NCBI GenBank assembly: GCA_937923965.1
Contig: CALDTL010000136.1
Location: 1-37,334, forward strand
DNA from: an uncultured Caulobacterales bacterium
GTDB taxonomy: Bacteria; Pseudomonadota; Alphaproteobacteria; Caulobacterales; Maricaulaceae
Reading direction: 5' to 3'
DNA length: 37,334 nucleotides
Made by a program: the position numbers and the translations under genes. How positions within the stretch are numbered: position 1 is the first letter of the stretch; the number at the start of each line of letters is the position of its first letter. Positions 9,701 to 16,989 of this stretch are shown piece by piece. Under the pieces are notes generated by a model. It saw only the letters and a program-made list of their open reading frames with translations. It was not told the DNA's origin and made no database searches.

Positions 9701-9983
9701 ATTTGAATTCCGTCTGGCCTATAATTATCGGTCTGAATATCTGACATCTTACTCAGATTTCGTGACGGCTAATCCACTCATTGTGAAGGGTAGGGGCACA
9801 ATTGATGGATCTGCAAAATACGATATCACTGATGACCTACAATTGCGTTTGCAGGTTTCAGATATATTGGGAACGAACACCGTCTTAGATCAACAAATTG
9901 ATCTAAGTGGCCAACGCTACCGTCGCGCCGAAATCAAAGGTGATCGTCGTATCAAGTTTGGTTTGAGATATAATTTCTGGTAG
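6714..9983 (+). CDS. TonB-dependent receptor, Xanthomonas/Caulobacter carbohydrate type
   Basis: This 1089-residue outer-membrane receptor would import a ligand using TonB-ExbBD energy. It starts at GTG with AAGGGAAG upstream. The signal peptide covers about residues 1-36. A TonB-box-like DIVVTTGIR lies near 48-56. A plug domain follows (about 60-185) with KRDADTAVDSI, SVAEALSRIPGV and NLIRGL, the pattern of the TonB-Xanth-Caul family. The remainder is a large beta barrel ending in the aromatic tail RYNFW. One extracellular-type segment holds a cysteine pair (about 353 and 368), and another holds an acidic DxDGNGxxDxDG loop (957-968). A palindromic operator precedes the gene and a strong terminator follows. 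The substrate is likely a glycan or glycan-linked aromatic, judging from the locus; it is not shown directly. Confidence 0.93.
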   Translation: MKSPFSTPNAKTNRLSLLVTTALIAGFGAAPMAYGQDSSDDTSADDGDIVVTTGIRQALKEARDLKRDADTAVDSITASDVSTLPDLSVAEALSRIPGVVAQQFDLSDNNGGDFPSPEGGNNLIRGLSFVRSEFNGREVFSANQGRALDFGTVPPELIGSVNVFKNNTADMIEGGIGGTIDLRTLEPFDRPDRFGTVTLDGTYTDFRDEISPDATITVGDRWDTANGEFGLLGSVAHSELKSRIDNYQIGQVIPVTSFLNNDNPPEGALAVPAGVQLRENNIDRERQSYYVAGQYQNNADTFKATAKYFRIDNKQERDERTLEWFATGGTFFEGVTSVVGDFTSGDFSSDGLNVCSSNVPAFERRDACQATLPANGIFESGVVTNNIRGWTGAQGAEWQTTAIDRDVDTRTEDISLNVEWSPAERWYVNMDVHKTNSKTDFSQLWGVNVFFADLQFNPGNLDSPEIQINVPENSSPVRRLANGTQLGWGAEPFLPTDLSDPGSTFALAVADEFQINEGTANAFRADVHHEFEGDGWFDGIQFGARFSEREQTNRATGLNWAAISPPWQGADGLPQGYLPLSETAIPQEAVDFQDFFGGGIFTGENSTVFFTGREFLENYDLAVQTINNDRNITNAAGGTTSAWLPLRNTDGTFRLLPENTVGEDVTALYARADFGNEFENGMSLEGNIGLRYTKAKISGAGEISYNEIIDNDPDPDNPDAGFFNPETEAFLAQPDELFSGQFNEQEHWLPSFNAKLNLNEDSLIRLAASKNITRPRIDQLNPGQNFGVPFTFIVEREVDPATGEPLPGEGVIADVVPVQVSVSGGNPQLQPIESWNFDLSYEHYFGDENYFAVTGFYKDISKNIISDAVTLGQTTLDDEILNIILTSDQNQDEAEFLGVELSYQHFFDELPGLLSNLGIQANYTYIDASTNAQPLNFDSPNFNTGVGDGVNDANIVDSDGNGEADSDGRIYRYGLSEFLGTSENTANIVGIYQDEQFEFRLAYNYRSEYLTSYSDFVTANPLIVKGRGTIDGSAKYDITDDLQLRLQVSDILGTNTVLDQQIDLSGQRYRRAEIKGDRRIKFGLRYNFW

Positions 9984-10003
9984 TCTCTGCTCAATAGAAC
10001 AAC

Positions 10004-10032
10004 AAAAAGAGGGCTAACGCCCTCTTTTTTTT
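10004..10032 (+). terminator. Intrinsic terminator after the TonB receptor
   Basis: GAGGGC pairs with GCCCTC around a TAAC loop, flanked by five A's on the left and eight T's on the right. It begins 21 bases after the receptor stop codon. The A and T tracts could also let it act on the leftward fourth halogenase transcript. Confidence 0.9.
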
Positions 10033-10089
10033 GCCAAAACTGTGGAGATTGGAACCAATCTTTTGAACAAGAAGAGTGGATTGCGAGGC

Positions 10090-11598
10090 TTACTCGGCTT
10101 TACAGTGCTGATCGATGAACGATTGATGACTTGGCATTCGATTCAGACAATTAAGCCACACCCGCCGAATATCTGACATACGTTTTTCAAGCTCTTCTTT
10201 AGGCATCATGTCCACCATTGGATGATATCGTTTAGGAAAGATGCCTTGGCCGTGCATTACCGCGAACCAGCTGGGTTCCGTGAAGAGTTCTTTTCCGTGA
10301 CGATAAAGCCGGGCGTTTTCTTTATAAAGTTCCATGCGGATTTTGAGGGACTCCGGAATATCCATATTTTTGCAATATTTCCAAAACTCGCTGTCTTCTC
10401 TTTGCGTGGCATTATAGTGCAGGATTAGAAAATCTCGCGTTTCTCTATACTCCAACTGAGTTCTATCATTGAAGTAATCAATATCAGGCTCATTAAATGA
10501 CTTGTCAGGAAAGTGCGTTAAAAGCCGCGCGATTGATGTTTGAATCAAATGGATCGATGTTGACTCCAGCGGCTCCATAAATCCGGCTGCCAGCCCCAAT
10601 GCTAAGACATTCTTGTTCCAGACTTTCTTTCGTATCCCTGTTGTAAAACGGAGAAGACGGGGGTCCGCGATAGCTTCGCTGTCCAGTCCATTTTCCAGCG
10701 TCAGGCGCGCCTCGTCATCATCGATGTAATCACCACAATAAACATATCCATTACCTGTACGTGATTGTAGCGGAATTCGCCATTGCCACCCTGCATGCTT
10801 TGCGGTCGCGCGTGTGTAGGGAATAGGGTCCGAGATACGCTTGCTCGCAACTGTCACCGCTCGATTGCAAGGCAAATAATTTGACCAATCATCATATCCT
10901 GTTTTTAGGGTCTGCTCGATCAAAAGACCCTTAAAGCCTGAGCAATCTATAAAGAAATCTCCCCTGACTTCCTCACCGGAATCGAGGACCACGTTTTCTA
11001 TAAACCCAGTTTCCGAATTTTGGTTCGCTTTGACGATGCGGCCTTCAATTCTCTTTACACCTCTGTTTTCAGAGAAGCTCCGCATGAATTTTGCATATAG
11101 CGTGGCGTCAAAATGAAAGGCATATTCAACAGAATTAAGCGGTGAGTTTACGATTTCAGCCGGTCTTTGAAATTTTCCAGCTCTCGCTGCCAGAATTTGT
11201 AGATTATAATCGTCAACGGAAGTCTTATGCCCTAATGCCAAATGGCGTAACCAAAAGTGATGAAAGCGAATACCTTCCATCTCGAACCCGTAATCCCCGA
11301 AGGGATGGATGTAGCTGTTACCCTTTTGATCCCAGTCGGAAAATTCGATTCCAAGTTTGAAGGTCGCATTTGTCTTCTTGACAAACTCGTCTTCATGCAA
11401 GCCAAGCAGTTCGTTGAAATACTTTATATGCGGAATGGTCGCTTCGCCTACACCGACTGTACCGATGGCCTCTGACTCAACTAAGCAAATGTTGATGTCA
11501 GGGTGCACGAGGATCCGAGACAGCGCCGCCGCAGCCATCCATCCCGCGGTGCCGCCTCCAACAATAACAACATTTTTGATGTTTGACTCAGGAAGCAT
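10090..11598 (-). CDS. Flavin-dependent tryptophan halogenase family protein (third intact copy)
   Basis: This halogenase has 502 residues when started at the ATG at 11598, before which GGGTAA is a fair ribosome site. A longer reading from a TTG at 11634 adds only 12 residues ahead of the flavin fold and is less likely. It has GGGTAG at residues 14-19, VGVGEAT, the catalytic lysine K81 in TFKLGIEF, a WQWRIP motif and FMEPLEST, so it is predicted to be active. It faces the TonB receptor convergently and has its own upstream region, so it is not part of the three-halogenase operon. No TGACAGCGCTGTCA site lies upstream of it; a different 12-base inverted repeat is present (11676-11687). Confidence 0.87.
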   Translation of the reverse strand: MLPESNIKNVVIVGGGTAGWMAAAALSRILVHPDINICLVESEAIGTVGVGEATIPHIKYFNELLGLHEDEFVKKTNATFKLGIEFSDWDQKGNSYIHPFGDYGFEMEGIRFHHFWLRHLALGHKTSVDDYNLQILAARAGKFQRPAEIVNSPLNSVEYAFHFDATLYAKFMRSFSENRGVKRIEGRIVKANQNSETGFIENVVLDSGEEVRGDFFIDCSGFKGLLIEQTLKTGYDDWSNYLPCNRAVTVASKRISDPIPYTRATAKHAGWQWRIPLQSRTGNGYVYCGDYIDDDEARLTLENGLDSEAIADPRLLRFTTGIRKKVWNKNVLALGLAAGFMEPLESTSIHLIQTSIARLLTHFPDKSFNEPDIDYFNDRTQLEYRETRDFLILHYNATQREDSEFWKYCKNMDIPESLKIRMELYKENARLYRHGKELFTEPSWFAVMHGQGIFPKRYHPMVDMMPKEELEKRMSDIRRVWLNCLNRMPSHQSFIDQHCKAE

Positions 11599-11675
11599 GC
11601 GGATTTTACCCAGATAAACGGATGAGGAGACCAAAATTCTTTGCTCTAAAAGATAATAATTTCTACATTTAGATG

Positions 11676-11687
11676 GGTAAGATTACC
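11676..11687. promoter_or_regulatory. Inverted repeat upstream of the separate halogenase gene
   Basis: GGTAA-GA-TTACC is a 5-base inverted repeat with a 2-base spacer, 78 bases before the proposed halogenase start. It could be an operator for this gene, but such short repeats also occur by chance, and no regulator is encoded nearby. Confidence 0.3.
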
Positions 11688-11735
11688 ACAACTAATCAAT
11701 CTCGCGCCTGCGACATTCCTACCTACTGCGCGGAT

Positions 11736-12485
11736 CTAGTCGTTCCGCGCTTTTCGGTAAATCCGTTCAGCCTGAGAGGCCATAAAAGACCGCGGCAAGA
11801 TTTTTGAAAAGGCCGCAACAATTTTATTTTGAAAACCTGGCACTGACATGGCCGGCATTTTGTCATAGGCCGCAATGGCGGCCTTCGCGATGTCAGCAGC
11901 AGGCGCGAGTTGGTTTTCTAAAGACTTCATAGAGGGAATATCCGTCATTTCCGTTCTAATGCCCCCAGGTGCAAAGACGCTGACGTCGATATTCTCGTGT
12001 TTTAATTCTTCGCGTAAAGACAACGCAAAATTTATCATAAAGGCCTTGGTTCCGGCGTAGACGGATTGATAAGGAACAGGCGTAAGGCCGCCTAAGCTGG
12101 CGATAATGAATATCCGGCCGCTAGGTGTTTTTAACTTCGGTAACAACCCGCGTATCAGGTGTAAATTGGCGACAACATTGGTCTGGATTAAGGCCGAGTC
12201 TGTCTCAATGTCACCTGAGATAAATGGGTCAGAAACCGTAATCCCTGCGTTCAAAATAATCCCTGATAGAGGCGGTATCGACGCGCAAACTCGGGTAATT
12301 TCGTCGGACACGGTCAAGTCCAGTTTGAGCGTCTGAATATTCTCTTGCGCCTTCAGTTGGGCGAGACGGTTCTCTCGGCGACCACTCGCGATAACCGACT
12401 CCCCGCGCGCTGCGAGCTGTAGCGCAATCTCGCGGCCTAAACCCGAGGTCGCACCCGTCACTAATATGTTCGTCCGTATGGTCAT
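11736..12485 (-). CDS. Short-chain dehydrogenase/reductase
   Basis: This 249-residue SDR enzyme has a Rossmann fold with the cofactor motif TGATSGLG at about residues 10-17. The structural NAG lies in LNAGITVS, and the catalytic Ser-Tyr-Lys set is in ASLGG...YAGTK, followed by APGG. The basic residues after the second strand (SGRRENR) favour NADP(H). I chose the ATG at 12485; a TTG five codons earlier is possible. The C-terminus keeps a short amphipathic tail. It follows serB by 61 bases in the same direction and may be read from the same transcript, but there is no pathway link. The substrate is unknown. Confidence 0.85.
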   Translation of the reverse strand: MTIRTNILVTGATSGLGREIALQLAARGESVIASGRRENRLAQLKAQENIQTLKLDLTVSDEITRVCASIPPLSGIILNAGITVSDPFISGDIETDSALIQTNVVANLHLIRGLLPKLKTPSGRIFIIASLGGLTPVPYQSVYAGTKAFMINFALSLREELKHENIDVSVFAPGGIRTEMTDIPSMKSLENQLAPAADIAKAAIAAYDKMPAMSVPGFQNKIVAAFSKILPRSFMASQAERIYRKARND

Positions 12486-12546
12486 ATCACTGTTGAACAA
12501 GCTTTTGGAAGATTTAGCAACAGAGGAAGAAAGAACGGTCCGTCGC

Positions 12547-13425
12547 TTAGGCGCTTACGAAGTCTTTATCTGAATAGCCTTGAAAATAGAGAGCCGTTGT
12601 CAAATCCGTATAATTGATCGCGCAGTGTGACGCTGCTGCAACGGCGGGTTTAGCGTAAAAGGCAACCCCGAGGCCGGCGGCTTTGATCATTGCCAAATCA
12701 TTTGCCCCGTCGCCAATCGCAATGGCGCTTTGCGCACCGCCAAGGCTTTGACTATATTCCTCAAGTCTTTCGCGTTTGGCATCTCGGCCCAATATGGGGC
12801 GCTGGACATCCCCCGTAAGTTTGCGGTCGTTCTCCAATAAAACATTGGCGTGATGGGCTTCAAATCCACACGCAGCAGCAACTTTTTCCGTGAAGAAGGT
12901 AAATCCGCCGGAGACGATAACAGTCTTGGCGCCATTGGCTTTCATGGTTCGGCAGAGAGTGGCGGCGCCCTTATTCAAAACGATCCGTGTTTTGAAACAG
13001 GTTTCTAAAACGGAGATGTCTAGATCTTTTAGAAGTCCTACCCGTTCAATTAGCGCGCCTTCAAAGTCTATTTCGCCGCGCATGGCCCGTTCGGTAATTT
13101 CGCTGACGCGGGATTTCACGCCCGCGAAGTCTGCCAGCTCATCTATGCATTCTTGGCCGATTAAGGTGCTGTCCATGTCGCATATGAGTAAAGACTTCTT
13201 TCGCCCATCTGCGGGCTGAACGCAGATATCGGCGGAAATATTCCGGTCTTGCAACGCGGTTAGGAGCGCCTCTTGTTTCGTGGTTGGCGAGGTTTGAAAC
13301 TCAAAAACTCTATTATCTGACAGAATTTTGAGATCGTCGATTGCGCTAACGGCTTGCATGGCCGCCTGCATTAAGTCTGCGCTTTTTTCTGCGAGTACGA
13401 TGGTCGCAATATGAGGGCTTGTCAT
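12547..13425 (-). CDS. serB: Phosphoserine phosphatase SerB
   Basis: This 292-residue enzyme carries out the last step of serine synthesis, removing phosphate from O-phospho-L-serine. Residues about 1-75 form an ACT-like regulatory region. The HAD catalytic domain follows, with DMDST at residues 83-87: Asp83 is the predicted nucleophile and Asp85 the acid/base. Further HAD motifs are VSGGFTFF, which supplies the conserved serine, a lysine downstream, and GDGANDLAM, which binds magnesium. The length and layout match bacterial SerB proteins. The upstream region (110 bases) shows no clear operator. Confidence 0.93.
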   Translation of the reverse strand: MTSPHIATIVLAEKSADLMQAAMQAVSAIDDLKILSDNRVFEFQTSPTTKQEALLTALQDRNISADICVQPADGRKKSLLICDMDSTLIGQECIDELADFAGVKSRVSEITERAMRGEIDFEGALIERVGLLKDLDISVLETCFKTRIVLNKGAATLCRTMKANGAKTVIVSGGFTFFTEKVAAACGFEAHHANVLLENDRKLTGDVQRPILGRDAKRERLEEYSQSLGGAQSAIAIGDGANDLAMIKAAGLGVAFYAKPAVAAASHCAINYTDLTTALYFQGYSDKDFVSA

Positions 13426-13535
13426 AGAGTCATGTCCTGAAAACGGTAGTCAGGCCCGCTTAGCTGCGCACCCTCAAATTCAGGCCCCCTCTATGAACCC
13501 ATCCGCAGTTCGTCAAGGTTGTAAAGAGCGAGCTC

Positions 13536-15641
13536 CTATGCCTCATCATTATCGGCGCGGGTTTCGCGTAAAGTTTGAAGAGTTTCGGGCTCGCCTAGAA
13601 CTGCGATGATGTCACCGTCTTCCAACGTTAGATTAGGGTTGGCGTAAAGCATCTCTGTGCCGCGTTCGATCAAAACAATCGTCGCAAGCGGAGGCAAGAG
13701 AACATCTGAGAGATTTTTCCCAATCTGATCCGCCAAATACGGAATATCTGCAACTGGCATATGTAGGAAATGATCATCTCGCGCCAAAATTTCATTGAGT
13801 TCGGCTTCGGTTTTGGCCCGTAACCATCTGTCTTGGAAATCATCCGCGCCGACGATTTCTGCCAAATGCCCGATAATTCTCATCTCTAATCCCACAGGTT
13901 TTTCTGGGGCAATCAGGATCATCATTGTGTGCAATTGATCAAGATTGGAGAGATCAAATTCAAGGTGGGACTTTGGTCCGAATCTAAAAATATAGAGCTC
14001 TGGCTGCACGAGTTTGCTATCCAAACGCGTGGCGTATCGAATACCTTCGCTGAGCGGTCGAAAATCCAAATCTTTTTCCGTGAGTGCGGTGATTAGCTCC
14101 GCAGGAATCTCATGGCGGCTGTTTGCAACATCGCGCAACATGTCGCGTAAGCTCTCTTGGTTATAATGACCATAGCGAAGGTCCGTCACGACGGACTTGG
14201 CGATGACAGCTTCATATGAGAGATTTTGCGCTTGCGTCCGGTCATGAATAATTGACATTAACTCATGCTCTAAACCCTCATACGCATTTCGGCCCATGCG
14301 CTCTGCGGCATGGAAGATCGCGCCGCGCCGCTCAACGCGGTGGGTTGCGTAAAAATTATACCACAACACGCAGGCAATCACGATTGTGCCGGTAAACCCA
14401 ATCGCCATGATACCCATTTCAATAATCAGCCAAAACCCGATTAAAATACCGGCAACAGGCACCCAAGGATAAAGCGGTGTTTTGAATCCGGGCTTATAAG
14501 TTTGAATGCGTGATTCTCGCATAACAATCACCGCCGCGCAGACAAGCATGAACAATAAAAGCTGGAACGCGGACGCCAGTTTCGCAACGGACTCAACATC
14601 GAATAAAATGATGACGGCGATCATGAATCCTACAGTCAGCAGGATTGAGATTGTGGGCGTCTTGAATTTTCCTAGGTCGGCCAGGCGGTCCGGAACTAAT
14701 TTGTCTTTCGCCATTGCATACGGGTAGCGAGAGGCGCTCATAATCCCCGCATTGCCTGTGGAGGCGAAGGCGGCAATTGCAGCCACAACGATGAGGATAA
14801 CGCCGAAATCTAATGGCCAGTCTCCCATGAAGATGCGTCCCGCATCGGCGATCGGTGTCAGGCTGGAATATAACTCCTCTGACGGCATGATTTTGACCAA
14901 AACAAATGTACCCAAAGTGTAGAGTGTGGTCGCTGTAATGAGGGAAAGCGTCATGCCCAGTGGAATGTTGCGATCCGGATTTTGCACCTCCTCGGCAACT
15001 GACGCAACTTTCGTTAGGCCAGCATAGGAGACAAAGACCAAACCGATGGTCGAGATAAGGCCGACGAACCCATTTGAGAAAAAGGGACCATAATCCGTGT
15101 TGAGGGACAAAATCGGCTCCGAGCCTGATGCAACAGCTTTCAAACCTAATAGTGTGAACCCCACTAAAATCACGACAAGTGTTGTGACCAATATCCGCTG
15201 CAATTGGGTTGTTTCCTTTGCGCCTGCGATATTAATTGCACCAAATGCAATCGATAGAATAATGGCTGTAACGGTAAAGGGTAAGTCCAGATAAAGTCCG
15301 AGATAAGCCCCCATACCAACAAGCGCGAAGGCCGACTTAAAGATAACAGCAATCCAGCTACCGAGCCCGCCAATCGTCCCCATCAATGGGCCCATGGATC
15401 GATCTAGGAAGTAATATGTGCCGCCCGCTTTTGGCATCGCTGTCGACAGCTCCGCCATGCAATACATCGCCGGCAGTATTAAGAACCCTGCGAAAAAATA
15501 TGCAAGAAAAACTGAATTTCCGGTAGCGGCTGCTGCGATACCAGGCAGGAGGAAGAGACCAGAACTAAACATGGCCCCCGTCGACATCGCATAGACATCA
15601 AAAAGTGTAAGGTTTTTGGCGAGCTTTTTAGGCTGATCCAT
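13536..15641 (-). CDS. APC-family amino acid/cation permease with PTS-EIIA-like and TrkA-C-like cytoplasmic domains
   Basis: This 701-residue inner-membrane transporter has about twelve hydrophobic segments between residues 13 and 432. It begins with an APC-type first helix (GAMFSSGLFLLPG) that has a broken, glycine-rich substrate site. A soluble tail of about 268 residues follows. Residues about 500-620 resemble a PtsN/EIIA-type regulatory fold (MMILIAPEKPVGLEMRIIGH). Residues about 625-692 resemble an RCK_C/TrkA-C ligand-binding domain (GKNLSDVLLPP, DGDIIAVLGEP). Such tails gate transport by binding a nucleotide or metabolite. The gene follows the sbtB-like gene by 48 bases and may be the last member of the nhaA-sbtA-sbtB unit. 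The substrate cannot be read from sequence. Confidence 0.82.
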   Translation of the reverse strand: MDQPKKLAKNLTLFDVYAMSTGAMFSSGLFLLPGIAAAATGNSVFLAYFFAGFLILPAMYCMAELSTAMPKAGGTYYFLDRSMGPLMGTIGGLGSWIAVIFKSAFALVGMGAYLGLYLDLPFTVTAIILSIAFGAINIAGAKETTQLQRILVTTLVVILVGFTLLGLKAVASGSEPILSLNTDYGPFFSNGFVGLISTIGLVFVSYAGLTKVASVAEEVQNPDRNIPLGMTLSLITATTLYTLGTFVLVKIMPSEELYSSLTPIADAGRIFMGDWPLDFGVILIVVAAIAAFASTGNAGIMSASRYPYAMAKDKLVPDRLADLGKFKTPTISILLTVGFMIAVIILFDVESVAKLASAFQLLLFMLVCAAVIVMRESRIQTYKPGFKTPLYPWVPVAGILIGFWLIIEMGIMAIGFTGTIVIACVLWYNFYATHRVERRGAIFHAAERMGRNAYEGLEHELMSIIHDRTQAQNLSYEAVIAKSVVTDLRYGHYNQESLRDMLRDVANSRHEIPAELITALTEKDLDFRPLSEGIRYATRLDSKLVQPELYIFRFGPKSHLEFDLSNLDQLHTMMILIAPEKPVGLEMRIIGHLAEIVGADDFQDRWLRAKTEAELNEILARDDHFLHMPVADIPYLADQIGKNLSDVLLPPLATIVLIERGTEMLYANPNLTLEDGDIIAVLGEPETLQTLRETRADNDEA

Positions 15642-15689
15642 TGAATTATCCTGATATCTTTATGCTTGAGAAAGACGCGGTATTAAGGC

Positions 15690-16007
15690 CTAAAATTCCG
15701 TGTCCCTGAGAACTTGAACGGTCGTGAGATCCAAAATTCCGATATGGCGTTTTAGCAAACTATGCAATCGCGATAAGCATGGTAACAGAAATTCCGCATC
15801 ACCCACACAAATAAGCACCATCATATCTGTCGAAGCTGAAATATCAGTCCCGCGAGACCATCGCCGTTTGCCATTATAACCCGAAACGGCCGGCACAACG
15901 GTCCAGCCAGTTACTTTCGCTTCTAATAATATCTCTTCTGCCCGCCGCAGGGCGGGGCTTTCGATAATGAGCTCTAGTCGCATTTTTTCATGCAGGTCAG
16001 GTGTCAT
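15690..16007 (-). CDS. sbtB: SbtB-like PII-family regulatory protein
   Basis: This 105-residue protein has the small alpha/beta PII-like pattern (beta-alpha-beta-beta-alpha-beta). It opens with MRLELIIESPALRRAEEILLEA, has a short loop at VSGYNGKRRW in place of the classic PII T-loop, and ends DLTTVQVLRD. Its ATG overlaps the stop codon of the SbtA-like transporter (ATGA), which fixes both the start and the pairing. In cyanobacteria, SbtB binds adenyl nucleotides, including cAMP, and controls SbtA. The C-terminal cysteine pair found in some SbtB proteins is absent here. The assignment rests on size, fold pattern and the adjacent sbtA. Confidence 0.78.
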   Translation of the reverse strand: MTPDLHEKMRLELIIESPALRRAEEILLEAKVTGWTVVPAVSGYNGKRRWSRGTDISASTDMMVLICVGDAEFLLPCLSRLHSLLKRHIGILDLTTVQVLRDTEF

Positions 16008-16984
16008 GACATTACTCCCACTATCCAGCTTGCTGAAGCGATATAAAGAGGAATGCCAATAGCAATATTAAACGGAAATGTAATACCCAGAGACAGGGTT
16101 AGATAGACGGACGGATTTGACTCTGGCAAGGCGAGGCGCATTGCAGCGGGCACAGCAATATAAGAGGCTGAAGCGGTCAAAACCATCAGCAACGCCATGT
16201 CGCCTGCGGGTAAAGACAGCGCTGCGCTGAAAAGGGCTGCGATGGAGGCGCCAATGAGCGGCATATAAATCCCGAATAATATGGGCGAGAGACCGAGGGA
16301 CTTCCAACCGCGGCGCAAACCTCTTCCTGCATTCAAGCCCATATCTAACATAAACAGACATAATACGCCTTGGAAGGGCGCCGTGAAAAATGGGGCTAAC
16401 TTCTCGAAATCATCTTTTCCAGCAATTGCGCCAATAATCAGGCCGCCGATAAGGACGACGACAGAGGCGTTTAGAAGAATTTCACGGCCTAGCTCGCCTC
16501 GGTCTATCTGTGTTGTATTCGAGTCGTCTTTTTTGCGTCCGCGGAGTGCGAGCCACAGGGCGGTGATGATGGCGGGTGTTTCCATAATCGCTGCGATGGC
16601 AACGAGATATCCAGAGGTTGGCAGGCCCGCCATTTTAAGCGCTTCAATCGCGGCCACAAATGTGACGATAGAAATCGACCCATAATGCCCCGCCGTGGCA
16701 GCGGCATCAATACGCGACAGACCGCTTGTTTTTCGCAGCGCGAAATACGCGATGAAGGGTAAGCCGAAGGAGAGTATAGTCGCCACGCCAAAGACAGCAA
16801 AAACCTGCCCAGAGAGCGCGGTTTGGCTCATCTCTACCCCGCCTTTTAGGCCAATCGCCATCATAAGATAGATAGCGAGACCCTTTGCGAAGCTCTGCGG
16901 AACGCTCATGGGGGAGCGAAGCAACGCTGCTAAGACGCCTAATGCAAAGAATAGGACAACAGGTGATAACAGCGTTGAGAGCAT
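16004..16984 (-). CDS. sbtA: SbtA-family sodium-dependent bicarbonate symporter
   Basis: This 326-residue inner-membrane protein has about ten hydrophobic helices arranged as two inverted halves, as in the SbtA (DUF897) family. Examples are LLSPVVLFFALGVLAALL, the IGLKGG stretch near residue 45 and MLDMGLNAGRGLR in the second half. Cyanobacterial SbtA imports bicarbonate with sodium. The gene lies 5 bases after nhaA and overlaps the sbtB-like gene by 4 bases, so all three are translationally linked. NhaA could maintain the sodium gradient that this symporter uses. In a heterotroph, the bicarbonate would feed carboxylases or pH balance; that is inference. Confidence 0.88.
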   Translation of the reverse strand: MLSTLLSPVVLFFALGVLAALLRSPMSVPQSFAKGLAIYLMMAIGLKGGVEMSQTALSGQVFAVFGVATILSFGLPFIAYFALRKTSGLSRIDAAATAGHYGSISIVTFVAAIEALKMAGLPTSGYLVAIAAIMETPAIITALWLALRGRKKDDSNTTQIDRGELGREILLNASVVVLIGGLIIGAIAGKDDFEKLAPFFTAPFQGVLCLFMLDMGLNAGRGLRRGWKSLGLSPILFGIYMPLIGASIAALFSAALSLPAGDMALLMVLTASASYIAVPAAMRLALPESNPSVYLTLSLGITFPFNIAIGIPLYIASASWIVGVMS

Positions 16985-16989
16985 AAGGT

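Noticed and set aside
16210-16225. A partial match to the TGACAGCGCTGTCA operator
   Set aside because: Only one arm matches (GACAGCGCTG) and it lies inside the sbtA coding sequence.
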